A stretch of DNA of 64,000 bases from Paramecium pentaurelia (taxonomy: Eukaryota > Ciliophora > Oligohymenophorea > Peniculida > Parameciidae): contig CAJJDO010000001.1 in the NCBI GenBank assembly GCA_905183005.1, positions 501,836 through 565,835 of the forward strand, read 5' to 3'. The notes beneath the pieces are model-generated. The model was not told the DNA's origin, searched no databases, and was given only the letters and a program-made list of their open reading frames with translations. This document shows positions 10,897 through 24,242 of this stretch, in pieces. Both the position numbers and the translations under genes were made by a program. Every line of letters begins with the position of its first letter. Within the stretch, counting starts at the first letter, position 1.

Positions 10897-13800
10897 ATGG
10901 ATAAAAGAAAGTTGTTATTTGAGGGCAATTTGAAAAATAATTTCTAGGATTTCAATAATGACTTCAAAGATAATAAACTCAAAATCAATGATATCAAAAA
11001 TAGAGACTAGTCTAATAAGGGAGTAACCAACAAGTATTTCAATTTGAAATGTTAGATAACCATACGAAGCAAATAATAAATCAAATGAATTGATCAATAA
11101 AACTAACTCTAGTTTTACAAACTATCAAGATAATGATGTATCCTATTTCAGAAAAAAGATTGAAGATTTATAGTTTAGAGTTGACTCTTAAGACTTAAAA
11201 TTAAAGGCAAAAGAAAAAGAATTACATCATCAACAATCTTAGATCAAATAATATATTCTTGAAATACATTAGATCCAAATTATAGAGTAAGATTACAAAG
11301 ACTAAATAATTGCCTTAAACAATGAGCTCTCTTAATGGAAAGATAAATATTTTGCCAATCTCAAAGAATACTAATATAAATTAGCTACCATTACTAGATA
11401 ATCATCATAGGATTAAAGTTCTTTGAAGAAAAAATACGAAGAAATCATAGAATAGCAACAAAAGGAGATGGAGTAAATTGAGTTAAGATTTGAAAATGAA
11501 AGAGATAATCTCTATAAAGCAATGGAATTATAAAATAAATCATAACATATTCATGACGAAATAAATGTAAGAAATCGTATAACTGATTATAGGAATTAAT
11601 TTAAAAATATGATGAATTAGAAACTGAAAATATGGGATTAAGAGAAAAAATATTAGTTTTTGAAGCTAATTAAGATGAACTCAAATTTCATATTCAATAA
11701 ATTTCAGGTAGATTATTAGAATAAGTAAATAAAAATGTTTAAGTACTATTTTATTTTGTATAATAGCTTGAATAATAGAAATAATAAGAAATCTAAAATT
11801 GTTAGAATTTATTGCTAGCAAAGGATAAACAAATTAATAATCTTTTAATATAAATTGAAGAATCAAAAAACGAAGAATAATATCTTGATTAAGAAAAATT
11901 GATGCAATTAGAAAATTTGAACAATTAATTAATTGAATAAAATTCATAATTAGAGGATGAAAATCAAAAATTGAAAACTTAGATTTCAGATTAATTAGAG
12001 TAAGAAAATGAAGATCTAAAACTCATCATATAAAAATAGAAACAAGAAAATTTAAAACTATAATAGGATTTGAGTTAATATATATATGAAAAAAATTAAC
12101 TTGAATAGCAAAATATTTCAGATGCAAATTTAAAATTAGAACAATTGTAAATTGAAATAAATGCAATACGTTAATAATTAGATTAAAAAGAATTAGAATG
12201 TGATTAATTAAGGCAACAGAATCTTACTCTCTAAAATAATATTTCTAATTAATAGATTTTTGGATATTAAAAAGATGAATTAATCGAATAAATTGAATCC
12301 TATGAAAGAGATATAAAAGAAAAAGATGAGGTGATTTAATCATAAAGAATAAATTAAAAAGATTTTGAGAAGGTAATGTTTCAATATAGAGCAGAAAATA
12401 AAGAATATAAAACTAAAAATGAACTTTTGACAAACTAAAATGAAATATAAACATTGTAAATAGAAGAAATATTGAAAGCTAATTAATTGTTGTAAAAGTA
12501 GGTTGAAAATTTAACAAATGAAAACAAGTTTTATACACAAGAACTTCAAAATTTGTAAGAAACCCTCCAAAATTATATAAGAAAAGAAGAAAATAACAAT
12601 TCATAAATTATGATAATAGAGAATTTGTAACACAATAACTTCACCTTTTAATAATAAAATTTTATGCTTGAACAAAAGGTAGCTGAAATGGAAGAATTTG
12701 AAAAAATAAATAAATTATATGAATAAGAAATGGCATAAAAATAAGAATTATATGAGTTACTTTCCCTTTAACTAAATGAAAAAGATATTCAATTGAAAAA
12801 ATTTGAAAAAGATCTAGTTTTATAAAAACAACAATCGTAATCACTTTTTGAACAAAATTAAACTTTAGAGGAAGATCTAAGATTATGTCATTAATAATTA
12901 ATTAAACTCAAAGATTTTTCTTAGAATACTAAAGAAGAGTAGTTTGATTTAACAAATAGAATTTTAGACAAGTAAATAAATTGTAACACTCTACAAATAA
13001 AGTAAGGCTTTGAAATTAATAATGTCAATATATAGTAAAATCTCATAACACAGGATAACAAAGATCTACAAAATTAAAATGAGGAACATTTATAAATTAT
13101 AAAGGATTTTGATTTGCAATTAAGATCAGAAAAAGAATTAAATGAAAATCTAAATCTAAAAATGCTACATGAATTTTAAGAGGAAAAGCTTAAATCTTTA
13201 GTATAAAAGGAAAAAGAAGTACAGTTTAAGGAATAAAAAATATTTGAGGAATAAATTAGATAATTAAAAATAGAATTAACTGAATAAAAATTGTTGAATG
13301 AAAATTTACAGCAAGTATTTAATTGTAATTTATAAATGGAAATAGAGAACAATAAAAAAGTTTTTGAATCTAAAATAAACCAATTACAATTAGAAAATGA
13401 TAAATTCAAATAAAAAACAATTGAAGTAATTTAGGAAAATATCAATTTATAAAATAAATTACAATAGTTTGAAACAGAATTTTTATAAAAACAATTAGAA
13501 TTATCAAGAATCGATCCTAATTAGATAGCGGAATCTTATGAAAATGAGAATAGTCATAAATTTTAACTGGAATAGTCCCCAGACGGAAATCAATAATAAA
13601 TAATTGAAAATGAAAAAAGTTAATAAATAGATAGAGAGTAAGGAGATGAAGTGTAAGATTAGGATATTATCAAAGAAGAAAGAAATTCTTCAAATTTACA
13701 TCAAGATAGCTAAATTAAAAACTTAGAATAATAATTTGAAATCTAATAATAAATTTAGATTCATTTGATTGATTAAGATTTAAGAGAATAAATTGTATCT

Positions 13801-14126
13801 TCCTTTTAATTAGGCTAATAAAATTTAGAATAACCAGGAAATAAAGAAACTATTTTCTCATAAATAATTGAAAATATAGATCTAGAGGGACAATCGATCT
13901 AAACAAATCCAAAACCTGAACATGAGGAAATATTTGATGAAGAACTAAAACAAGGAGTTGATTTATAGCCTAAAGAGTTTGCCAAAAATTAAAAACAAGA
14001 AGATCCTACGAAAATTTCTAGAATATCCTATGAATTAGCCAATAGTTTAATTAATGTAAAAAGAATATTTATTTATAGAATGTCTTAATCGGAGCAATCG
14101 AATCAGTACTTAATCTATATAAGTGA
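10897..14126 (+). CDS. Large coiled-coil protein (1044 aa)
   Basis: Introns at 11034-11055, 11567-11592, 11743-11766 and 14056-14078 leave one frame of 1044 residues. From residue ~70 to ~880 the protein is almost continuous heptad-type coiled coil, rich in Glu, Leu, Lys, Asn and Gln, typical of centrosomal, basal-body or cytoskeletal scaffolds. The last ~150 residues are acidic and less regular. With the final intron the protein ends IGAIESVLNLYK at TGA 14124-14126; without it, the frame would run to TGA 14173. Splicing gives the more protein-like end. No family can be assigned because coiled coils align non-specifically. Confidence 0.75.
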
Positions 14127-14606
14127 ATTATTAATGTATAGCAAATAAAACTTAACATTAAATCAATCAGCTTGACTGTGTTATTTTAATAAATACGATC
14201 TAAATAATCCTATTTTTAATATTTATATATCTAATCATCCCAATGGTATCTTCTAATCAATAATATATTAATAAGAGAGTTTGATTGGTAAATCTACATA
14301 GTAGGCTAAGTAACTTTGAATTTTTTTTAAATATAGATAAAAATATTCTATATTAATTAATAACTTTATTGAAAATATAGTTTACATATACTTTTACTAA
14401 TATTCAAAGAAAATAATTCATTTGATTATTCGTTTCTTATACAATTATAGAAGTCAATTTAATTACTTAAACAGATTAAAATTTTAACAGGTACTTAGAA
14501 TTTTGTCATTTAAGAAATAAATTAATTATAATTAATAAAATTATATAAGTTAATAGCTTAATTCTCCGGATATATAATAATGTTGTCCTAAATTTTAACA
14601 AATAAA
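14127..14606. other. Intergenic, convergent 3' ends
   Basis: About 480 AT-rich bases between the coiled-coil gene and the Rab gene. No coding or RNA gene signal was seen. Confidence 0.5.
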
Positions 14607-15245
14607 TCAGCAACAACTGTCCTATTTTTTTGGCTTGTCTTCTTAAGGCATTGGTGTTTATAAATATTGCTGGGGTTATGGTTTTCTTATTTTTCCAGCT
14701 ATTCCTGTTTCCTGAATTTATTGAGTAAAGGCTTGAAATGCAGCTTCGACCTATTTAATATTTATGATTCATACATGGTCACTTGTTTTTGCACTTACTT
14801 CAAAGAATTTTAGATTAAATTCTTTGGCCAATTCTTCAGCCATTGTTGTAGTTACTTATCTAGATTCATCAGTTGCTAAATCACTTTTGTTTCCTAAAAG
14901 CATCAACAACACATTTTCATCTGCGTAATGATTGAGTTCATTCATCCAATACTTACGAATATCTTCAAATGACTTCAGGTTTGTAATGTCGTAAACCACA
15001 ACGATTCCTTATGCTCCTTTGTAATAAGAGTTAGTAATATTTCTAAATCTTTCCTAACCAGCTGTATCCCATATCTACAATTTAACTCCCTATCCATTAA
15101 CTCTCAAAGATTTAAAACGAAAATCAACTCCGATTGTACTGAGATACATATCTCTGAATTAATCATCGCAGAAGCGAATAAGCAATGAAGACTTTCCAAC
15201 AGCGCTGTTCCCTACTATAACAATTTTGTATAATTACTCCTCCAT
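14607..15245 (-). CDS. Rab-family small GTPase, Rab1-like
   Basis: 204 residues after one intron (14751-14774). All GTPase boxes are intact: P-loop GNSAVGKSS, switch I STIGVDF, DTAGQERF in switch II, GNKSDLA, and SAK near the C-terminus. The YYKGAQGIVVVYDIT segment is a Rab hallmark. The C-terminus ends DSCC, suited to double geranylgeranylation by Rab geranylgeranyl transferase. The closest resemblance is to Rab1/Rab8-type secretory Rabs, but the exact class cannot be fixed without a tree. Confidence 0.95.
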
Positions 15246-15571
15246 TTTTTAAATTATTATTTTACAAGAATTCATCGTCACTTTATTAGAACTCATTCTG
15301 TATTATTCTTTTCAATAAATCACTTAAGTATATATTGTATAAACAATCCATATCAATATTTTTTAAAGGTCAACTATTCTTACTCATTTTCAATTAAGAA
15401 TATGTATTAAATTCTACATCCATAAATATTTTTAATCTGATAATAGTTTATTTTATATGGAGAGGTACTTAAATTATATCTATTTATATATAATGTCATT
15501 AATATTTATACATTACTAAAAATTCTACATATATTTTGATATCTATAAAATTGATAATTTCATATTAATTT

Positions 15572-16080
15572 ATGGTCATATTCCATAAAACTCTTTTTGA
15601 TTTATAGAACGAGACTCTTGATATTCAACTTGCAGTTTGCTTTTACTTTAATAATCAAACAAATATCAAATATGTATTAGAACGTGATTTAAGGAATACC
15701 AGTATGCATGTATAACCTAATTTTAACACTTTTAGGGATCAGAACTCTACTTTCTATTCCAAAAAAAATATTTGTGATTATGAAAATTAAGTAATAGTCA
15801 ATAAGTAAATCTCAACATTAATCTTAGATAACTTCCCTAATGGGCTAATAATTAAGAAAAATAGACAGAAATATAATGTTAGTTTTGTAAACGTCCAATC
15901 ATAACTATAACAAAATAAAGAATTGGAAAAGGTTCTTTAGTATGTTCATTCATTTTAATCTTAACCTTTCCAGTATTGTTCTGGTTGCCTTGCTATAAAG
16001 AATCTTGCTAAGATGTAGTTCATTTGTGTCCTAATTGCAGCCATCTAGTTGGTGAAAAGCTGTATAAACCGTGTTCTTGA
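15572..16080 (+). CDS. LITAF-domain protein
   Basis: About 152 residues after introns 15710-15735 and 15774-15797. The C-terminal 70 residues are a LITAF domain: a CQFC knuckle, a hydrophobic membrane-inserted stretch (SFILILTFPVLFWLPC), then HLCPNCSHLVG, which supplies the second zinc knuckle. LITAF domains attach monotopically to endosomal or lysosomal membranes. The N-terminal half is not recognisable and its intron pattern, and hence the true start, is uncertain; ATG 15703 is an alternative start. Confidence 0.75.
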
Positions 16081-18096
16081 ATTATGCATTGATTTTTGTT
16101 AACATCTGTTTTAAAGTTAATTATCATTATCACATTCTAATTCTCAAATGATAAAATGGTAAACATTATTGAAAATCTTCTTAGAAAATAAGAATTAAAC
16201 CAGAAAATTTGTTTTTGCCAAAAAGAACAAAAAAAACATACTATATACTGTAGTTTTGGTTTAAGCAAGTTTCTTAAGAATGTAAATAATTCATATAATC
16301 TTTTAACTTAATACAGGTTATTCTTAGAGAACTAACCAATTTTTGAAACCATTCGATAGGCTAGCATCACTGGTGAAAATACGTTGATTAAATTGAAGAG
16401 ATTATTTGTAGTCATATGCTAATGCACTCATTAATTTTTGATAATTCAAATTTTACTTAAGAAATTAACATAAGACATAATAATTGGGAATTAGGCTGAA
16501 ATCTATTAGATAAGATGATAGCAGTTCTAATAATAGTATTATAATTAATAAAAACCTTTGTTATATTAATTTTAGGTTGATTTAGTTTAAAAAATAAAAA
16601 AAATGATATTGCAATGTGTTATTAGCATCAATAATTCTCATCCAAAAATAAATTGTAAGAATAGTAGTTTTATATTAGGAATATAGCCTTGTAGATTAAC
16701 CCAACTTTCAATCCATTTAAACTCATTGACAAGGATAATGATAAAATTTTAGTTTAACTCACAAGTAGTAAGAATCAAATTTAGAGGAAAAATATTCTAG
16801 ATTATTCCTAATTCATGTAATTAAAAAATTAGAAGATAGAAATAAAAAATAATCTGATAAAACTTCTAATTTATAAATTCGAAAAGACTATTAATGAATT
16901 TTCAAAAAAATAAAGGAATTGACGAAGGCACAATACATAATAATATGCTTTAATAAGTAGCATCAGTAAATGAAAATATATATTGTACTTACCTACCGTT
17001 GTCACTTCAATTCATTGTTTCTAGAGATGCGAATTTTAGATATATTTTTGTTATTTTGATAAAGCATGCTTTTTTTTAATCTAATCTCTAAATTAAAAAT
17101 ACATTATTTGATCATAAGATAATAATTGAATTCTTATTTTAACTTTACACGAATTATCAAAACTTCCTAACATGCTATTTGAAACATAGCGAGAAAGCAA
17201 ATTGAAATTAAAAAATTTGGCAAATTAAAGATAAAATTATTTTTCTTCCTATATTTTTCTTTTTCCTATTTCTTAAGATTATGCTTTTAAATTCTAAATA
17301 TTTTTGATAATGCTTTTTCAATATCAATTATTGTTGTTTTATTATTTTTCGATTTCCAGTCTTTAGTCCTAGTTTCTTGATAAAAAATTAATATATGAAT
17401 TAATTTAGCAAAAAAATTTATTGATCAACTGAGTCTAAAAGTTTTCCTATTTATTATTTTAAAAAGAATTTAACTTAATCTTTTTATATACCAAAGTTAA
17501 CAAAATCATAAATTTTGATATTGAATTGATTGCTAATCAATTTAATTCTAATGAAATTATCTATTGATTATTCAAGAACTTTTATTCTATTTGAGTATTT
17601 TTGTCTATATATATAACATTACATCCTTAGTATTATTGCTACAATCTTTCTCTCAATTATTTTTAGAAAAATATGTAGTGTTGATTTTTTCCTGAATAGT
17701 TAATTTCTTACAACACAAAAATCCAGGCTATATATTGATTTTTTGATATAATGTTATATAATTTTAATAGTCTTATGAATAAGATTATATCGTCCTTTTT
17801 CCTCAATATTTGAATGTCATCTATAAAATTTTCAGAGTTTCTCTAATAGGTAGCAATAAGGTCTCATAGTGTGTTTTTTATAAGAGCAGTTGTTGCAATG
17901 ATTATTGATTATTTTTGGCTGATTATTCATTTTTTATAAAGATTTAAAGTATTGATTAAAGGCATTTAACTGTACGACCTTTATTGAAATTTTATCGGTA
18001 TTGATTGCTGATTTCGCAATTTTAACAATTTCTATTTTTAGAAAAACTAATTAAAAAGCAAATCACAAATCAGATATTTTATTAATTAATATATTA
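16081..18096. other. Long stretch without a recognisable gene
   Basis: About 2 kb. Open frames exist on both strands because TGA is rare in AT-rich DNA, but none gives a domain, signal peptide or consistent codon pattern after trying small introns. This is very long for a Paramecium intergenic region, so it may hold a decayed gene or a non-coding transcript. Confidence 0.4.
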
Positions 18097-19767
18097 ATGA
18101 TTAGGGTTTAACTGCTGCTAATTTTAGTAGGAATTATTCTTGGATAAGTAAAATTTATCATAATAGCTAGGCCAAAGAGTACAAATTACCACTTAAATTA
18201 AATATGACAGATGTTGGTTGTGATTATATTGAACATTTTGAATTTACCCTGGCCGATTAGACTGCCTAAGTGATTGGTTAGTTTAATTAGTCAGGAGGTT
18301 TTTATTAAGTATTAAAATCTATTATTGATTTAGCTAAGTGGCTTCAAAGATTATTAAAGTGTTGTCTAGAACAAATTACATGCTTGTGACATACATTACA
18401 CAACATGGTAATATACAATAAAACAAATGAGATTATACAGAAAGGCACAAAATTTAATAATTGTTGAATAAGATAAAGAATTGTAGAATACATAGAGCTA
18501 AGAGCTGGAATTATAATTAATATTTGAACAGACTTAATATGATTTGTAGTCGAATTAAGAACTTGCAGATAGAAAAACAGCTATTGTTTCAGTGTTCTTT
18601 ACTACTGGTTACTAAGAAATATAATCCCATTTACCTGATGGAATCGATATGCTGCTTCCATTCACATAAATTGTATAATGATTAATTGATTTTAGAATCG
18701 TAAAAAACCAACTTAATAATTTAATGTAGATGTAAATCCAGATAGATAATTAGATGCTATATAAAGATATTTCTTTTAATATATGACCTTTATTGGTAAA
18801 GAAGGAGAGAAAGCTTAAAATATGTATTTTAATAGAAAGAAATTTTATGTTCCTAAATCATTTGTCGAAACATTCTTTGGTCCTCTAGAAGAATATTAAA
18901 ATATCCCAAATTCAAATCCAACAGTTGTCTCACAAGATGAAATGGAAGAGGAAATGGTAAAGATATGTTATGGGACTTTGGAAGAAACTGTATTAAGATA
19001 AAACTATGCAGTTTGGCTTTGGATTGTCGGATTATTAGTTTGGTGGATTGTTATGGTTTGCACTGAAAATGATACAGAATCAGTATTTTTGGAGGAATAT
19101 AAAGATAACCGGTTGACTATGATTCCCTTGTACAGCATGTATAAATTAAACAATGATATATTCTTCTCAAAATTATCAAGGTAATCACATTATTTGTTAT
19201 ATTTTGCTTGGGAAATTTTAATAATTTCTATATTATATGGTTAGTTTCATATAGATAGAACTTATGAAGTTGGAGATGCAATTATTCTTTGGTATGGAAT
19301 TATTGCAATAATACTGGCTTGGCCTGTCGGATACTTTTTTGGATGGATCGTTTTTACTGCAAGAGAGTAACACAAGACAAAAATTTAATTGGAGATAGAT
19401 TACAAACAAATTACTGTATCAATACTATTAATAAATTTAGACCAAATCAACCCCTGAAGCTGAAAAAATACATGCTGCCATATTAGATGAAGAAAATAGA
19501 ATGTACACAACTTGGTATGTATATTATGGATTTTTGTTTCTGGCATTATGGGCTTGCGTCCTAATAAGCATTTGGATGATGAAGTTTGTAGATGCAGACA
19601 CTTCAGGGTATTGGGTAGCAACAATATTTGTTATGATATTTATGGATCAAATTGTCTTAGATTCAATCGCTCCTTTTCTACCATTAATTGGGGCAGTTTA
19701 AAAATATAGAGGATATTGGTACGACGCAGAATTGGCAAGTTTATGGAAACATCGTGAAGAGTTATGA
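18097..19767 (+). CDS. Secreted/membrane-anchored alpha-carbonic-anhydrase-like protein with C-terminal membrane segments
   Basis: 524 residues after introns 18148-18170, 18309-18333, 18673-18695 and 19416-19440. A signal peptide (RVQLLLILVGIILGQA) is followed by ~230 residues that resemble alpha-carbonic anhydrase: a CDIHYTTW segment, QELELQLIFEQ in place of the ELHLVH strand, and a TAIVSVFFTTG strand. Five or six hydrophobic segments follow (for example VWLWIVGLLVWWIVMV and WYVYYGFLFLALWACV). The zinc-binding HxH is not clearly present and the third histidine position reads Q, so it is probably not an active anhydrase. The membrane half also recalls large ciliate membrane families, so the carbonic anhydrase call is moderate. 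Confidence 0.5.
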
Positions 19768-20244
19768 TTTTAAATAAACATAAAAAAAGCATCATTCTAT
19801 TTCATTTATCAAATATCAATTTTTTTCAGGTTATTTTTTAGTTAAAATTTATTTTTCTTTTAATTTCAAGTAATATTCACTAGATTCATGGATAAATTGA
19901 ATCGGTGATTTTGAAAAGTTTTGATAAAACATTTTCAGCTGAATTTCTACTAAAAAAAGAATTATGTTAACAGGAATTCATGAGGTTTGTAATCACTCAG
20001 AAAAAAAAAAGAATTTTGATTCAATCTAATTTATATTTAACACATTTCCCTCTAGATCTACATATTGCTAACTGACCAATAATTAAGTACAAAAGATTTT
20101 AAATAACCTTTTTGATAAACATTTCTAAGGATATTTTATTATATGTTTCTAGTATAAAAAGAGTTTAGCATTATTTCTAGGATTCAAAATAAAGAGATTG
20201 AATAAAAGCATATATATAACAAAATTTGATTTAATAAAATAAAA
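19768..20244. other. Intergenic region upstream of RCE1 gene
   Basis: AT-rich, with no gene-like frame. It contains several T-runs and an A-run near 20000, but nothing more specific. Confidence 0.45.
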
Positions 20245-21189
20245 ATGATGAATACGATAAATCAATCATCTGCATATCTGCATACATTAATATATGTTTC
20301 TTCTTACATTATTAGCAAATCGATTTATAGACTGTATAAGGAGAGTATAAACCAATTATTACTCTAGGATAATTTGGTGAAAGTAGTTCAAACTAAAAGA
20401 AAGGTCGATACTAAAGAAAAAGAATTAAGATTCTTTTGTTAGGATTTCCAACTTTCTTATGCTTAATCCACAGTTACACTACAATGTATCAATCGTACAA
20501 GTTTGATTTAAAAACCATTATTTAATGGAATAACAATTCCAAAGTTTGCATGGGAATTGCAATTTCATTTTATATGAGTTTTGTTTTATATGGTGGACCT
20601 ATTTATCATGAATTTTGGGTATTTCTATTTAAATCAAATTAGAATGGCAATTTAAAAAAGAAATTAGGCAAACTTTAATTCAATAAATTTAGATGGGACT
20701 ACTTTTCTAAAATAGTTGTGGTAAGAGAAACGATTAACATTAGACTCCGTTAATTGAAGAATTAATTTTTAGAGGATTTACTAATAATTCTTTTAATCCA
20801 GAATACAAGAACAATTATTTTTATATGATATATTCAACTTTTCTTTATTTGCTAGGTATATTAATAATATTATTAAAGTTGGTTTAATATTATTTGAGCC
20901 CAAATAATTGACATCAAACAAATGGAATTATATCAAGCAGATTTTAAAATCTTTATCACTAGGAGTCTATCTGTCATATGTTCTGGTTTAAACTGAAACA
21001 TTAATAGCAGTTATTATCAATCATGGATGCATAAATTTTATGGGATCACCAAACATAAAAGACTTACTCAAAGGCAATTATTCTCGCGAGTTGAGATTCA
21101 GTAATAATTTAGCTTTTATTGTAGAAATAATGAGGTTTTATTTCTTAGGGTTTTTGGCTTTTCTAATTTTTTGTTTACTAGTATTATGA
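20245..21189 (+). CDS. RCE1: CAAX prenyl protease 2 (RCE1)
   Basis: 291 residues after introns 20345-20367, 20721-20743 and 20856-20878. RCE1 removes the last three residues of prenylated CAAX proteins in the ER membrane. The catalytic motif is VVTPLIEELIFRGF, the family EExxxR, exposed once the second intron is removed. A later conserved segment IINHGCINFMGSP matches the H-x-x-x-N motif of RCE1. Several hydrophobic segments surround these, and the N-terminus has a LYKER turn similar to the start of other RCE1 proteins. The gene ends 19 bases from the convergent FAM135 gene. A potential substrate, the CQLI-ending GTPase at 39.3 kb, lies in the same window. Confidence 0.9.
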
Positions 21190-21208
21190 ATTAAAATTAT
21201 AATGTAAA

Positions 21209-23290
21209 TCAATCAAAAAATTCATCAAAACTATATAGAGACAATTTAATTAATGCGCTATTATCAATGAAAGCAATATGAGCTGCCCTTCCTATCATAG
21301 TATCCAAAGATCTAAAAATATAAATTAAATTACCTTCCAACTAACTCATAATTCACGTCTAATCTATCAATCTTTTAATTTGATAGATTCTTCATTATAT
21401 TATCTATCATTTTATTAATTATCATCACATCCTTACTGTTTCCTTTTGGTCTCTATATCCTAGCTGATTCAAAAGGACTATAAGTATCTTAATAAGAACT
21501 CATGAGTGCAATATTTGTAAACCATCCTAAACCCTCATATGAAGATAATTTATAGAGGCAAGTCTCCAAGGGGTTTGAAGAATCATTCAACGTTAACTAA
21601 TTTAAGCAAATACACTTTTTCCATTTTCTTATAAACCATAGCCCTGTATCAACAACTTTACTGGATGATAATGTATAACTTAAGTGAGGACTTCCTAATG
21701 ATAAATATGTAAACATTTTATCTTTGTATTTACTCAAATGAGGCAATGCTGCTCTAATTATGATTCCTCCAAGTGAATGTCCTAGAAAAGATAATTTAGA
21801 AAAATTATCTTTTGGACACCATTCTTTGATCCATCTCTTGACTTCTAAGGCCAATTTTTCTCCCATCACTAAAATGTCTTAATCTGTGTTGTCTTCATTA
21901 CATTTTGATAGTAAAGTTAAATGGTCAGGATATCTGATTGCCATGTTATTCCTCCATAATCTCATATCATATGAGTTTCCTTGATATCCATGTACAAAAA
22001 CAAATAAATGAAGCCCTTTTACTGATTTTAGTTAGAATTCTTTTTTTCTTGATACATCCCTAAAAACTATAGGATGAATTTTAGCTTCTGGAAATAAATC
22101 TACATCTTCAATATTTAATGGTTCTAATTATTTGTAATAATTATTATTTCTGTATTGTTTTGCCATCATTTTATGATTTTTACCTAGTTAAATTTCTTAT
22201 TAAGATAAATCCTCTACTGTTTAAACATGTTGGAAGATGCTCTCTCCCCATCTCTCTTTTATTTTCAAAATATAATCTTGTTCTAATATTTTAGTCAAAG
22301 TTTCAGCCATAAAATTCTGCGCATCTATAAACTAATACCAAACAACAAAAATTTTTGAAGATGTATGTTTAATTTCTAAGAATAATTATTAACAAAATTC
22401 TTCCTATAGATGAACATTGTTTCTTAATTCGTCCATTCTTGTGCTGTATTCAGAAAATTCCCTATAATTTAAAGATTTATTCAAATATTATAATCTCCCG
22501 AATTTATTTTGAATGTGTTCATCGGATATGCATTATTTTATGTTTTTCTAATAATAATTTTCAAATTATTCATGGATTTATAACAATATTTTATTATAGC
22601 CTTCATAGAAGTCAAATACAAGATTTGATATAACTAATAGTGATAATTCTTTATTTACATTTATTTGTTATGTTGCTCATAAATTATTCAACAGTTAGAT
22701 TGCTTTAATGATATTTAAAATCAACTAAAATTGAATGTATAGTTAATTTTAATAAGCAGAAATGAGATTCATCAAATTGGCAAGATACAAATTCTTTAAT
22801 CAACTTGATATTGTGTAATCTACTTTAAAATTTTGCTACGCATTTTTAATATTGGTACAATTTATCCTATAATCAAATCTTATTATACTATTTTAAAGTC
22901 TTCTTGTGTTATTGTGCTAAGTTCACAAAATAACAATTCAATAACACAATAAATATTCTAAGGGTCCATCTCAGGATATGCTTAAATTTCTATTCTAAAT
23001 ACACATCCTTCATTTAACTCCACTATTTAATCGCAATATTTAATGATAAATGCTTTGCTGTAGAAATTTGTATCTACTAATTTGTGCTATTCGACTAGAA
23101 GTTCATTAGCTTAATTATGGACAAATTTTTTCTTTTCCACTGTCATGTAAGGCTAAGCATACAATGTATCAATCTAAGTTTAACTTCTTTAGAATATTGA
23201 GGCTTTTAATTGATACACTCCTTATTGATAAAGGTCGACATTTCTAAATTCACTTAGATGAATAAATATTTCTATTGTGCCACTAAGCAT
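21209..23290 (-). CDS. FAM135-like protein with DUF676 serine-esterase domain
   Basis: 670 residues after introns 22867-22888, 22634-22658 and 21312-21333. The N-terminus has FRNVDLYQQGVYQLKAS, the FAM135 N-terminal signature (HNVDLFQRGYYQIR in animals), then a CQFDESHFCLLKLTIHS segment. The C-terminal domain is an alpha/beta hydrolase: LFVFVHGYQGNSYDMRLWRN, the nucleophile elbow LGHSLGG, LSLGSPH, YQDTYSPFESARI and a C-terminal IGRAAHIAFID. The lipase-type GHSLGG serine is present, so esterase activity is plausible. Animal FAM135A/B are much longer because of a disordered middle that is missing here. Confidence 0.92.
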
Positions 23291-24242
23291 TTATAAATGA
23301 TAAATTAAAGAAAAAGTAAATAACCAAGTAAAATAATTGGCAAGGGGTTTCAGTGCAGAAAATCAAGATTAGACATCATTTGACTCTCTAAACAGTTCAT
23401 GGAATTTTCTTTCTCACTTTTTTGGATGATTAGTATGTAAATAAGTAAATATATTATAGATCACGTTGAGGAACTAACTTATTTTATAAATTCTATAAAA
23501 CTCAATAAACATCTATTATGAGTGGGTTGGAGTGAGTTGAGAATTTTATTAAATTTTTCTGTTTAATGTAACAACATTTAAAGTTTAAGATTCATTCTAT
23601 GTTCTCCCACCATTTTTATTAGACAATGTTCAAAGTCTTACTCAACTGAATTCATCTCAGATTCAACAATTATAAATATCATTCTAAAGTCATTTTTTAA
23701 GTTAGAGTAATAAATAAATTCATAGTTTAAACATAATTGAAAATAATATTATTCTCAATGGCTGATTAAGCTTCAATTACAATCTACTCCAAATATTTAC
23801 AAAGTCTAGTCCTCAACTTTACAAAATAAAATATGATAATTTTTTATTCAATTGCTGATCGAAAAATTTAATAAAATTTTTATTATTTTGTTGAATAGAG
23901 AATGGCACTATTGAGTTGAAGATAAAAATTAGGTGTCCTTATTTAAAATTTTTATAGAACAAGTTAAATATCATTATTCCACCGAAACATAAAAAGTATT
24001 TCAATAAAAATAATATCAAGAAGCATGAACATAATCAAATTGTAAAAAATTAAAAATTTTTATAAAGCTTATTATCTTACCTAATGTGGATCACATTCAC
24101 TAATTGTATAGTATTCATTAAGCATCATTCAAATTAAAAATTTTTTGAATTGCTCTATAAGTTTATCTAAATTTGATGCTTAAGAAATCGATTAGAATAT
24201 TAAAAGAAAATAATTATAAAAGATGTATGGTCATAGAAGCTA
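23291..24242. other. Intergenic / non-coding flank of the WD cluster
   Basis: About 950 AT-rich bases with no convincing gene. The last ~30 bases before 24243 look like a partly deleted WD-repeat unit, suggesting that the following gene lost its 5' part. Confidence 0.45.
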
